A stretch of DNA of 64,000 nucleotides. Source: Cryptomeria japonica. Taxonomy: Eukaryota > Streptophyta > Pinopsida > Cupressales > Cupressaceae. The stretch is taken from assembly GCF_030272615.1 (NCBI RefSeq), contig NC_081414.1, forward strand, positions 333,607,427-333,671,426. Reading direction: 5' to 3'. The notes beneath the pieces were generated by a model. That model saw only the letters and a program-made list of their open reading frames with translations, was not told the DNA's origin and ran no database searches. Shown in pieces: positions 10,312 through 19,849 of this stretch; position 1 is the first letter of the stretch, and each line of letters begins with the position of its first letter. Both the position numbers and the translations under genes were made by a program.

Positions 10312-11109
10312 ATGTCTACTAATTATTTCAGAAAGGATAGTCCTAAACTTGATGGAACCAACTATGGGATATGGAAAATCAAAATGGAGACACATCTAAA
10401 TTGCATTGGTAAAGACATCTGGGAAGTTACTAAGAATGGTTATATTGCTGTTGTAGCTGGTCAGACTGCTCCCATTACTTTAGCTAAAGATGAAGAAAAT
10501 GATTGCAAAGCAAGAGAAGCACTCTTGAGCACATTATCAGATCAACAAATCATGGGATTATCAGATAGGTCCAATGCAAAAGCTATTTGGGATCATTTGG
10601 AAACACTGAATGAAGGGGATTCCATAGTCAAAATTGCAAAACTTGAAAGCTTCCGAGTCAGGTATGAACATCTAAAAATAGAAGAAGATGAAAGGTTTTC
10701 TGCTTTTATGGAAAGAGTAAATGAAATTGTTTTGGGTATCAAATGTTGTGGAGGAACCTTGAGTGAAGATGAGATTGTTTCAAAAATCTTAAGAGGTTTG
10801 CCACCGGCAAATAAAATGAAGGTTACTTCTATAAATGAGTTGAGAACAATGCCTAATACATCAGTAACTAAGGATACATTGATTGGAAAACTTTCAGTTT
10901 TTGAAATTGAGGAATTTGGTCCTGTTGCTACTATAAAAACTGATTTGGCCTTCAAAGCATCAACATCATCTACTCCATCCTTTGACAAATCAGACTGGAG
11001 AGCCTTTTATGCAAGAGAACTTGAAGAAACCAGGAAGGAGAATGAAGAGCTTGAAGAACTTGAAGCAACATTTTTGCAAAAAAATGCCAAAAGGCCCAAA
11101 TGGAAGTAA
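10312..11109 (+). CDS. COP-1 Gag, N-terminal frame
   Basis: 265 codons from the first ATG after the primer site. It carries the plant copia Gag fold: LDGTNYGIWKIKME near residue 13, AKAIWDHLETL near 87, a central helical part, and ILRGLPP near residue 162. The sequence then becomes Glu/Lys-rich (ELEELEATF). Gag coats genomic RNA and forms the particle. The frame ends early because the zinc knuckle lies in the next frame; the switch is close to an A7 run at 11078-11084, where a one-base indel is the simplest explanation. Confidence 0.8.
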   Translation: MSTNYFRKDSPKLDGTNYGIWKIKMETHLNCIGKDIWEVTKNGYIAVVAGQTAPITLAKDEENDCKAREALLSTLSDQQIMGLSDRSNAKAIWDHLETLNEGDSIVKIAKLESFRVRYEHLKIEEDERFSAFMERVNEIVLGIKCCGGTLSEDEIVSKILRGLPPANKMKVTSINELRTMPNTSVTKDTLIGKLSVFEIEEFGPVATIKTDLAFKASTSSTPSFDKSDWRAFYARELEETRKENEELEELEATFLQKNAKRPKWK

Positions 11110-11779
11110 GTATGAAGGTAAAGCACCCTTTAAATGTTTTAACTGCAATAAGATTGGTCATATGGCTTCAAGATGCCCTAATAGATATGCTAGACTAAGA
11201 GAAGAAGCTAGAAGAACATACAAACCTAATCCTGAATATCAGAGATACAGATTTAAGAAAAACAAAGATAAATCTTGTTACATTGTTGATGAAGGTGTGA
11301 CTGATGATTCTGATGAGGATCTAGCAGACAATGGATGGGTCTTTGTTGCTATAACAAAAGATCAACTGGTACCTATTGCTCAACCAGTAGAACAAGCCCT
11401 AGTAGCTAAAGTTGAATCAAAGGATGAATGGATTATTGACTTAGGATGCTCACATCACATGACTGGAGACAAAGGTAAATTCTTGAACTTTCAAGAATAC
11501 AATGGAGGTTTAGTAAGATTCGGAGATGACAAAGCCTGTTCAATCAAAGGTAAGGGTTCAATATCTCTTGATGGTAAACATAACACTGAAAATGTCTACT
11601 ATTTTGAAGGATTAAAACATAATCTTTTAAGTGTTGGTCAATTAGTTGAGAAAGGTTTTCAGTTACAATTTAAAAATGGAAAATTCAAAATCATGAATAG
11701 AACTGGTTTGGAAATTGCAACCGGTAATCAGACTAGAGGTAATATCTTTCATTTGAATAATAGTGAAAAGGCATGCTGA
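11085..11779 (+). pseudogene. COP-1 Gag zinc knuckle and protease
   Basis: This frame continues Gag after the A7 run. A clean CCHC knuckle (CFNCNKIGHMASRC) spans 11135-11176 and binds element RNA. The protease active site, at about 11438, reads D-L-G-C-S rather than D-S-G, followed by HHMTGD. The LKHNLLSVGQL and GNIFHLN segments lead toward integrase. It ends at a TGA within the run into integrase (11777-11779), which is likely a point mutation. Confidence 0.8.
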
Positions 11780-12318
11780 ATTGCACATATAGATGAAAGT
11801 TGGCTATGGCATAAAAGACTATGTCATGTAAATTTTGATTGCATGGTAAAAATCAGTACTTCTAAGGCAGTTAGAGATCTACCTAAAATTGTGAAACCTC
11901 AGAATACAATTTGCAAGGAATGTCAATTTGGAAAACAAGTTAGAGCTAGTTTCAAAAGTATTCCAGAAAAATCCAATAATGCCCTTGATTTAATTCACAC
12001 TGATTTATGTGGTCCAGCTACAACTAAAAGCTTACAAGGTGATAGATATTTCATGCAAATTATTGATGATTATTCTAGAATGTGTTGGGTTACTTTCTCA
12101 GAGAAAAATTAGAAGCACTTGGGAAGTTCAAGCTATTCAAAGAAATGGTTGAAAATGAAACCGGTAAGAAAATTAAATGTTTAAGATCAGATCAAGGAGG
12201 AGAATTCACATCTAAAGATTTTAATACGTTCTGTGAAGTAAATGGAATCAAAAGATAGTTATCAGCACCTCGGACACCACAACAGAATGGAGTTATTGAA
12301 AGAAAAAATAGAACTATT
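11780..12318 (+). pseudogene. COP-1 integrase, zinc finger and catalytic core
   Basis: The zinc-binding region has WLWHKRLCHV and CKECQFGK. Core motifs follow in order: HTDLCGP (first Asp, about 12000), RSDQGGEF (second Asp, about 12187) and IERKNR (Glu, about 12298). A frameshift near 12105, at an A5 run, and an in-frame TAG at about 12256 break it. Integrase inserts the cDNA into the chromosome. Confidence 0.8.
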
Positions 12319-14466
12319 TTGGATGCAGCAAGCAGTATGTTATCAGAAGCAAATCTACCACATGTGTACTGGAGAGAGGTAGTAAGCATTGATGTCTATA
12401 CATTCAACAAAGTTCACATCAAAGGTGAAACCGGTAAGACCCCTCATGAACTATGGTTTCATAATACTCCTACTCTTAAGTATTTCAGAATTTTTGGAAG
12501 TAAATGTTATATTAGAAGAGATGAGTATATTAGCAAGTTTGATCCTAGAAGTGATGAAGGAATATTTCTTGGTTATTCATCTAAGAGTAAAGCATATAGA
12601 TGTTTTAATAAAAGATTACAGAAAATTGTTGAGAGTACAAATGTAAAGATTGATGAACAATTCAGAGGAACTTCAAGGTATATAGACTTTGAACCGGGAA
12701 CAGAAATTATGACAAATGAACCTACAATAAATCCACCGATGCAGAATGATGATTCAGTTACTCCGGTATCATCAGAGGATTCCACAGTAATTGAAGAACA
12801 ACAACAAACTAAGACACCCCGATATGTAAGATTGAATCATTCTGAAGATCAGATAATTGGAAGCAAATTTAAAGGAGTCATGACAAGAGGAAGATTGGCA
12901 AATGAAGAGGTATGTCTTATTTCTCAAATTGAACCATTATCTATCAATGAGGCATGTGAAGATAAATTTTGGATTAAAGCTATGGAAGAAGAATTAGGAC
13001 AAATTGAGAAAAATAATACTTGGACATTAGTTCCCCGGCCTAAAAATAAAAATGTAATTGGAACCAAATGGGTATTTAGAAACAAACTCAATGAAGATGG
13101 TAAGGTTGTCAGAAATAAAGCAAGACTAGTGTGTAAGGGATATTCTCAGAAAGAAGGAATTGATTACAATGAAACCTTTGCACTAGTAGACAAAATTGAG
13201 GCAGTTAGATTAGTCTTAGCTTTTGCAGCTCACAAGGATTACAAAGTTTATCAAATGGATATTAAATGTGCATTTTTTAATGGAGATCTTGAAGAGGAAG
13301 TTTATATTGAACAACCTGATGGATTTTCCTTGAGAGATGACAATGATATGGTTTGCAGATTAAGAAAAGCTTTGTATGGATTAAAACAAGCTCCACGAGC
13401 TTGGTATGCAAGATTGGATAAGTATCTTTTAAAGATTGGTTTTACTAAAGGAAATGCAGATAGCAATTCATATTACAAAGTAACTAATGATGACATCTTG
13501 ATTATTGAAGTATTTGTTGATGATATAATCTTTGGAGGAGAAGATGAATTATGCAAAAAAAATTCTCCTGAAATGCAGCAAGAATTTGAAATGTTTATGA
13601 TCGGAGAAATAAAATTCTTTTTAGGATTGCAGATTTTACAGACTGATAAAGGCATATTTTTGAGTCAATATAAATACTTGAAAGAACTACTTAAGAAATT
13701 TGGGATGGAGAATTCTAAACCGGTAAGCACACCTATGACTATAAATGACAAATTATCTCAAAGGGATGAATCTACACCTATTAATCCAACTAGATACAAA
13801 TCTATGATAGGAGGTTTACTATATTTGACACAAACCAAACCTGATATTATGAATGCTGTATGTATAGTTTCTAGATTTCAGAGTAATCCTAGGGAAAATC
13901 ATGAATCAGCAGTAAAAAGGATTTTCCGGTACTTACAAGGCGCAGCAAATCTTGGATTATGGTATCCTAAAGATGAAAATTTTGATCTATGTGCATACAC
14001 AGATGCAAATTGGGCAGGAGATGTGGATGATAGAAAAAGCACCACTGGAGGAGCATTCTTTCTTGGAAAGGGATTAGTTTCTTGGTTAAGTAAGAAACAG
14101 AGTTGTACATCTTTATCAACAGCAGAATCAGAATATGTTGCAGTAGCAACAAACTATACACAAGTTCTTTGGCTTAAGCAAATGTTGAAAGACATAAAGG
14201 TAAAATGCAAGGAACCTATTACTATATATTGTGATAACACTGTAGCAATTGATATATCTAAGAATCCAATATTACATTCTAAAACAAAACATGTTTCTAT
14301 CAAACTAAATTTTCTAAGGGAAAAAGTTGAAGAAAAGGAGATAAAACTGGTTTATGTGAATACTAAAGAACAGCTTGCAGATATTTTCACAAAACCTTTG
14401 CCTAAGGAAACTTTTGAGTATCTCAGAGATCATCTCGGAGTCATCCCTCCACCGGTAGAGACTTAG
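12319..14466 (+). CDS. COP-1 integrase C-end, reverse transcriptase and RNase H
   Basis: The longest intact frame of the window (715 codons). The listed ATG is internal: the frame begins within integrase (LPHVYWREVV). A variable acidic spacer spans residues 140-200, then the RT begins (VIGTKWVFRNKLNEDG near 246), with YQMDIKCAFFNG, LYGLKQAPRAWY and catalytic FVDDIIFGG at about residue 398. RNase H has YTDANWAGD (about 560), STAESEYVA (about 603) and YCDNTVAI (about 637), and ends with ADIFTKPLP and a short tail. All three visible RNase H acidic positions and the RT Asp pair are present, so decay is recent in this part. Confidence 0.9.
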   Translation: MDAASSMLSEANLPHVYWREVVSIDVYTFNKVHIKGETGKTPHELWFHNTPTLKYFRIFGSKCYIRRDEYISKFDPRSDEGIFLGYSSKSKAYRCFNKRLQKIVESTNVKIDEQFRGTSRYIDFEPGTEIMTNEPTINPPMQNDDSVTPVSSEDSTVIEEQQQTKTPRYVRLNHSEDQIIGSKFKGVMTRGRLANEEVCLISQIEPLSINEACEDKFWIKAMEEELGQIEKNNTWTLVPRPKNKNVIGTKWVFRNKLNEDGKVVRNKARLVCKGYSQKEGIDYNETFALVDKIEAVRLVLAFAAHKDYKVYQMDIKCAFFNGDLEEEVYIEQPDGFSLRDDNDMVCRLRKALYGLKQAPRAWYARLDKYLLKIGFTKGNADSNSYYKVTNDDILIIEVFVDDIIFGGEDELCKKNSPEMQQEFEMFMIGEIKFFLGLQILQTDKGIFLSQYKYLKELLKKFGMENSKPVSTPMTINDKLSQRDESTPINPTRYKSMIGGLLYLTQTKPDIMNAVCIVSRFQSNPRENHESAVKRIFRYLQGAANLGLWYPKDENFDLCAYTDANWAGDVDDRKSTTGGAFFLGKGLVSWLSKKQSCTSLSTAESEYVAVATNYTQVLWLKQMLKDIKVKCKEPITIYCDNTVAIDISKNPILHSKTKHVSIKLNFLREKVEEKEIKLVYVNTKEQLADIFTKPLPKETFEYLRDHLGVIPPPVET

Positions 14467-14820
14467 ACAGTTGATGATTGTCGTCAACTGACAGAATTAA
14501 ATGGACAAATCTTTTATTCCGGTATTTGATGAGGAAGCTACTTCTCAGGGGGAGTAGTTGGTATTTTTGTATGGACTTCAAATTTTGTAGCTTTGGCATT
14601 TGATGTCAAAGGGGGAGAGATATATGGAAAAACACATTATCAATTGAGGAGAGATATCTATGGTGAAAATTGGTACAGGATAACATAAAATAACTCATGT
14701 TGCTTCCAGGGGGAGAGATTGTCACTTTAAGGAGATTGTTGGTTTTACACTTGGCATTTCTGTTTTGGCACTTTGATGGTTTTTCCATCTTGTGTTGCCA
14801 TCAATGCTAAAGGGGGAGAT
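14467..14820 (+). other. COP-1 3' untranslated region with four polypurine boxes
   Basis: Non-coding. Boxes of the type (A)AGGGGGAGA lie at 14546-14554, 14608-14620, 14708-14717 and 14810-14819; the last abuts the LTR and is the plus-strand primer site. Multiple polypurine boxes are, from memory, a Sirevirus-type copia feature. Confidence 0.7.
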
Positions 14821-15874
14821 TGTTGGTATTTTGGTATGGTTTTGTCATTGATGTCAACACCTACTAATACACCTACTTTGGAGATCTAGCAACATTCATC
14901 GGCAAACAGTAAACTATGCAACAGTTACCAGTATATGATTAACTGGCAGGATATAATGTTCACCGGTACCTAGAATGACATGGAAGACACTTGGTAATGT
15001 CAAAGACATCATGTGGACACTTTATTTTGAAGTAATAATCATTGGTATATTCTTATTTGCATATTTGCTCTTACCGGCAAATAGGTCCAGGTTATCTAGG
15101 GTTACACCAGCAGGTTTTCCAAATCAGCATGGCACGCTATGGAGATGATTTATTGTTGTTGTAAATGCATTAAGCTGACATGTTCAATCGGTTATTGCAT
15201 CAGATATTGTATTATTTGTAAAATGTTTTTATTGTAATATCTTGTAGAGTTCACCTACTAAAATTGGTCTTAGGGTATGGTATAAATGTAAGATCTTATT
15301 TGTAAGATCAAGTGTGGAATGCGAAAAAGATTTAAGAAAAGGTATATGCAAGATAAAGCAGAGGCATACACGAAGACATCATTTGAAGGTGAGGTTAGGT
15401 TTTGTAGAAGCATATTAGCATTACACTAGTACTGAATCTAGCATATGAAGATGCTATTTTGTGCAGTACATTCTTATTGGATTTAACCATCTAACTATAG
15501 TTAGTGTGACTCCCATTTGTGATTGAGCAGTGAGCTCTAGGCTGTTGGCCTTTCTGCATGTGCAGACCCCTTTTGTACACTTACTATCTGTAGTAGTATC
15601 ATCTGATTGTGGGTAAGGTTTCCCACCGTGGTTTTTCCCCTTACAGGGTTTCCACATACAAATATTGGTGTCATGTGTTGTGGATGACTTTGTGTTTATT
15701 TTTCATGCATTAATTCTTACCGGTATAGCAATTTACTGTTAACACTGTTTACCGGCATACTTAACAGATTTACCGGTATTAAGCATTAAGTTGGTTAATA
15801 AGTTTTTGGTTTGAATTTATTAGACAACTAATTCACCCCCCCACCCCCCCTCTCAGTTGTCTCTGGGACCTACA
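14821..15874 (+). mobile_element. 3' LTR of COP-1
   Basis: 1054 bp, aligned end to end with 9193-10254. The poly-C tract is interrupted here (CCCCCCCACCCCCC) and shorter. The flanking COP-H gag resumes at 15875. Confidence 0.9.
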
Positions 15875-16790
15875 CTGCAATGAGGCAATCTCAATTACCT
15901 TTTCCTTTGTACTTCTTATACTTCTCCTGTTTATGCTCATTGTCTTCATTTGGACAGTTAGCTGCAATATGTCCAATCCGGTTACATGCAAAACACTTGA
16001 AAGGTAATTTACCTTTGTACTTATCAGTACCTCTGGGTAACCGCTTGGCCAACAATACTTCAATCTCAATCAGACTGTCTTCATCATCAACTTCTCTACT
16101 AGATCTGGACTCATGACTGTGACTATCTTCTTTGCTTTTCCTTACCCGTGGGTTAGAAACTGAAGCTTTAAATGCAAATTCTGATTTCTAAGCACTTCCA
16201 TCAAAACCATTTAATTCAAATGCAGTTAGTTTACCAATGATGGAGTCAAGAGTTACCTTAGTTTTATCAATAGACTTTAGTTCCTGAATGGCTGCAACTC
16301 AGATAGCATAGACCGGTAAAAGAGTTCTCAACACCTTGCTAACCACTATGGTATCCTCCACTTTATCACCAACACTTTTGATCTCACCGACTATCTCCTT
16401 GATCCTCTGACCATACTATTGAATATTCTCACCTTCAGCCATCTGCATGTCATCAAAATTACCTCTTACACTCTCTTCCTTGGCAATCTTCACATGCTCA
16501 TCACCGCTATAGATATCCTCAAGTTTCTTCCACACATCATAAGCAGTCTCCAAACCATGGACATAAACATAATCTGAATCAGACAAGGAACTGATAATAG
16601 CCTCCAATGCTTGATTATTCTCCTGTTGCTCCTTCTTTTGATCATCTGACAGAAACCCACTAGGCAAGGTATATTTGGTAACAACATGTTCCCAATATTG
16701 ACTTCCTCGGCTTTTGATATAGATATTCATCCTATCACTCCGTATTCTTTATTTTTCCCTATTGAACTTCAAACCTTCTTTCTTCATCAT
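15875..16790 (-). pseudogene. COP-H Gag
   Basis: Minus-strand Gag beginning near the ATG pair at 16790. It contains SRGSQYWEHVVTKY, an AYDVWKKLEDIYSGD segment, then (across stops and frame breaks) a Ser/Asp-rich hinge and a CCHC knuckle (CFACNRIGHIAANC, about 15993-15952). It is cut after a Lys-rich tail by the COP-1 LTR; the rest continues at 9192. Stops at about 16420 and in the central part disable it. Confidence 0.8.
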
Positions 16791-16846
16791 GTTCTTCTAG
16801 ATCTTTACCTCAAGTTGTTAGGCTTAGACACTAGACGACCTAAAAT

Positions 16847-16858
16847 GCTCTAATACTA
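16847..16858 (-). other. decayed primer binding site of COP-H
   Basis: Minus strand TAGTATTAGAGC, two differences from TGGTATCAGAGC, between gag and the LTR. Confidence 0.65.
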
Positions 16859-16860
16859 AT

Positions 16861-17325
16861 TGATTATATGATGAATCAATAAGGATCCAAAAAACTACTA
16901 AGAAGGGGGGTGAATCAGTAGATGGAAAAAAAACTTAACTTTCACCAAACTGAAACCCAACTCATAAATCAATCACTGAACTAACTAGTTCAACACTAAG
17001 TAATAAACTGCAACTGCACTATCAAGTTTACTGGTTGACTAGAATAACAAAATAATAGTGTAACAGATCTGAAACTCTCAAACAATTTAACCAAAACATC
17101 AAATCAATTTACTAAAATTAGTAATTTAGCACTTTTTAGATCACTTCCGATCATCTTAACACATCTAAGTGGCTTTACCAGTTAAACAAATTAACCATAT
17201 CAAAACATAACCACAAAAACCATTCACCACTTGACACAATGTTTTTTGACATGGAAACCCAAATGGGAAAAACCATGGTTGGGATGAATACCAACAAGTA
17301 TTATGAAATCTTTTGAAGTTCACCC
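16861..17325 (-). mobile_element. truncated 5' LTR of COP-H
   Basis: The minus-sense LTR end contains TTCACCCCCCTTCTTAG, the same C-tract signature as COP-1 and COP-3, and further on an AACCATGGTTTTTCCC segment that matches the COP-1 LTR (about 10000). The outer part is missing where the GYP-B LTR begins. Confidence 0.65.
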
Positions 17326-18542
17326 TGTTAGGAGCCAAGCCTTGTTAAATAATAATTATTTAATTAAGTCAATTAATCTTATTCTTCTAATCTCATATTT
17401 CCTCATAATCTTACTAATCATTCTATTTCTTATTCTTTCATCATTTAATCATTTTAACCATTTTTTAATGTTAATTAAATATTTATTATTTAATTAATTC
17501 TGATTAATTCCCCAATTTAAATAATCTTTATTATTTAAATAAATTAATTTTCAATTTCTATCTCTAATCATCTAATCATTCAATCCTTTTCTAAATATTA
17601 ATTAAATATATATTATTTAATTAATTGTGATTTAATCCTTTAATTTAAATAATATTTATTATTTAATTAAAGTCCATTTCTAAAATAATTAAATAATTTC
17701 TTTAAATTATTTAATTAGCTAAATAATTCTTCTAATTCCAATTCCCCAAATTCTAATTTCTTCTAATTTCTTCTAGTTTCATTTAATTTCAAATTCTTCC
17801 AAATTCAAATACATGTGCATGATTTCAAAAATCAAATTGAAAATCAAAGTCAAGTTCTAAATATATTCAAATACTAAATTGAATTTAAAATAAATTCAAT
17901 TATTTGAATTAAATCTCATGCAAGGATTAAATTGAAAATCTAAGTTAAACTACAAGCACGTGCTAAATTAATTAATTAAATCAATTAATTAATTAAATCA
18001 TTTATCTCTCCAATCTCTATTTCCATCTTCTAGTTAGCTTTGTCATCTTCTTAAATTTCCCCCAATCATTTTTTTTCTTCCTTTAGTTAGTTTTTTCTCA
18101 ATCAGTTGACTCAATTAATCTATTAAATCTATTTAGTTTCACCTCTAAATCAACAATTCAAGTATCAATTTTCATGTGAGCTCACCTGAGTTCCACCTCT
18201 TGATCAATCTGTTCCACCTTTCAATCAATCTCATCCAATAATCTTTAAATTGAGCATTCAATCTCTATTTTCAACAATCACAAACTTTCAATCTTTGTAT
18301 CAATTGCAGGTTGTCAGCGCAATATCTAAGAGCCATCATACCACAGAGAGGAGAAGAACAATGGAAGTTATATGCAGTCACAGAATAGGGAGTTTTTGAT
18401 TGAATTACTTTATAATTCTTATTTTGATTTGATTGTGTTATTTCATTGTCTATTTGTTTGAATTCTTTGATTAGTTAGGGATTCGTGATTTCCCTTTGAA
18501 TTCTAATTGATGCTTTAGAGATGAATTCTTTTACATGCGACA
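17326..18542 (+). mobile_element. 5' LTR of GYP-B
   Basis: About 1217 bp, TGTTAGGAGC to TGCGACA, close in length to the GYP-A LTR. The first 700 bp are dominated by TTAATTAA/ATTTAATT sequence, as in the U3 of GYP-A (5400-5700) and GYP-D (48690-48990). The start is inferred from the TG and the end of recognisable COP-H LTR. The 3' copy is not seen because GYP-B is truncated near 43330. Confidence 0.55.
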
Positions 18543-18544
18543 TT

Positions 18545-18565
18545 TTGGTGAACCTGACATGAACA
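18545..18565 (+). other. probable primer binding site of GYP-B
   Basis: TTTGGTGAACCTGACATGAA lies directly after the LTR. It begins TGGTG like the GYP-D site but diverges after, so the tRNA cannot be assigned. Confidence 0.45.
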
Positions 18566-18668
18566 ACAGCTAATTAACCTTCTCAGTTTTCTGTGTTATT
18601 TTTGCAGATCGTACAAATTTATTCCATTTTTTTAGGTTTTGCATGGATTTCAAAAACAGATCTCTTAG

Positions 18669-18844
18669 CCACGCACTCGCGGTTGCATCATCATGCAATC
18701 GCATAGATAGAACTACACAATTGACCTTTCAGGGTCACACAATCAACATTTCAGGTTCATGCAATTGAGCTTTCAGGATCACGCAATCAACTTCTCAGGA
18801 TCACACATTTGCTCTAAGATTAATACGCATTCGTTAGGAAAATT
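18669..18844 (+). repeat. eight-unit 22-bp phased array 1 (GYP-B leader)
   Basis: The word TCACGCAATC (variants TCATGCAATC, CTACACAATT, ATACGCATTC) starts at 18669, 18691, 18713, 18735, 18757, 18779, 18801 and 18823: every interval is exactly 22 bp. The 12-bp remainder of each unit varies, though several end TTTCAGG. Confidence 0.9.
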
Positions 18845-18963
18845 ATTGTTTTGTTATTTTTACTCTTATTTCCTTTATGTTCTCTTATCTATGTAATTCT
18901 GCATGAAATTGAGTAAATCTGGAAATAGATTATTTTTATTGCATGTTTTTATTATAACAGTTT

Positions 18964-19218
18964 ATGGCATGTAAGGTACAATTCAGGATTTTAGGTTCCA
19001 GAAGGAAAAAGGAGCAGAGAAGACAAGCCAGACGCTATCAGAGAATTCTCAAAGCAAAAAAGCAAATACAAGATTGGGAAGATCAACTAGCCATCTACAC
19101 ATACAACAACTTATTTCTCTCATATCAGGTGAAATATGATTTGGTTAACATTGAATGGATGATGAGAGATCTAGCTAGAGCCTCACAATCTATTTTGCAG
19201 GTTTCTGATCAAATTTAG
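18964..19218 (+). CDS. small basic ORF between the two GYP-B arrays
   Basis: 84 codons. The N-terminal third is strongly basic (SRRKKEQRRQARRYQR), then a likely helix with LKAKKQIQDWEDQL. I do not recognise it. It is preceded by TATTATAACAG, an acceptor-like sequence, and lies between the two eight-unit arrays. It could be an upstream ORF of the genomic RNA or chance; the sharp start of basic residues and length make it worth noting. No matching ORF was found in GYP-A or GYP-D. Confidence 0.3.
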   Translation: MACKVQFRILGSRRKKEQRRQARRYQRILKAKKQIQDWEDQLAIYTYNNLFLSYQVKYDLVNIEWMMRDLARASQSILQVSDQI

Positions 19219-19255
19219 CTTCAATTTTTTATTTTTTGTGTTATCTGCCCATGTG

Positions 19256-19431
19256 TCACACAATCGCCTTTTTATCATCATGCAATCGACCTATTAGGAT
19301 CACGCATTCGCTCTGTCAGGATCATGCAATCAATCTGACAGAATTACGTAGTCGATTTGACAGAATTATGCAATCGCCTATTTAGAGTCACGCAATAGCG
19401 CAAGTATCGTAATGCATTCGTTTCTGTTAAT
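19256..19431 (+). repeat. eight-unit 22-bp phased array 2 (GYP-B leader)
   Basis: Same word as array 1, at 19256, 19278, 19300, 19322, 19344, 19366, 19388 and 19410; again eight units and exactly 22 bp each. Variants keep CpG or its TpG/CpA decay product at the core (CACGCA, CATGCA, TACGTA). Confidence 0.9.
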
Positions 19432-19559
19432 TTTGGGTTATCTATTTTTTGTTGATTTAATTTTACTACTAATCATCTATTTGCAACCAATGGCGAATTT
19501 ACAGAAAGGATCAGATTAGTATTAGATTAATTGCACTCATGCTCTCAGACTTCATTTTT

Positions 19560-19780
19560 TGGTGCTTAAAATCAACATTGGTTAAAATTGACATGCATGC
19601 ATAACACTTCAATTTGGGCTTAAAATCAACATTGGTTAAAATTGACTTGCATGCATAACACTTTAGTTTGGGCTTAAAATCAACAATGGTTAAAATTGAC
19701 ATGCATGCCTTCACATTTCAGTTTGGTATTTAAAATTGACATGCACATGTGTATTCAACACCTCAATTTGGGCTTTAAAA
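19560..19780 (+). repeat. 54-bp tandem repeat, about 4 copies
   Basis: Unit of about 54 bp containing GGCTTAAAATCAACA, TGGTTAAAATTGACATGC and ACACTTCAATTTG. The first three copies are nearly identical, the fourth is degraded. The minus strand is open through three copies, giving an 18-residue repeat, but this is most likely incidental. Confidence 0.85.
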
Positions 19781-19849
19781 TGAACGTGAATCAAGCTACA
19801 CATAGATTAAATAACATTTGATTTTCTTACGAGAAATAAATTTTATCGT

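Larger units (their letters stand above)
9193..15874 (+). mobile_element. COP-1: nearly complete Ty1/copia element
   Basis: 6.7 kb with two LTRs (9193-10254 and 14821-15874), primer site, gag, protease, integrase, RT, RNase H and a terminal polypurine tract. It interrupts COP-H: the COP-H gag zinc-knuckle region resumes at 15875. The first 300 bp of the LTRs differ by about 14 changes (about 5%). Flanks TTCCTC and CTGCAATG do not form an obvious target-site duplication, so a small deletion or boundary misplacement is possible. Confidence 0.9.
5758..17325 (-). mobile_element. COP-H: old Ty1/copia element, split by COP-1
   Basis: Minus-sense order: LTR remnant (17325-16861), primer site (16858-16847), gag (16790-15875), COP-1 inserted (15874-9193), protease, integrase, RT and RNase H (9192-6275), 3' untranslated region, polypurine tract (5880-5871), then LTR remnant (5868-5758). 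Both LTRs are truncated at their outer sides by gypsy LTRs, so this is the oldest unit of the left third. Its protein resembles COP-1 closely and the two belong to the same lineage. Confidence 0.85.

Noticed and set aside
10593-10988. 131-codon minus-strand ORF in COP-1 gag
   Set aside because: Shadow of the gag frame, no known domain.
18669-19431. CRISPR-like array (short repeats with unique spacers at fixed spacing)
   Set aside because: Eukaryotic retrotransposon context, 22-bp period, degenerate 10-bp word and no cas genes; it is a phased word array.
19511-19714. 18-residue protein repeats on the minus strand
   Set aside because: Explained by the 54-bp tandem repeat (multiple of 3), no start context.
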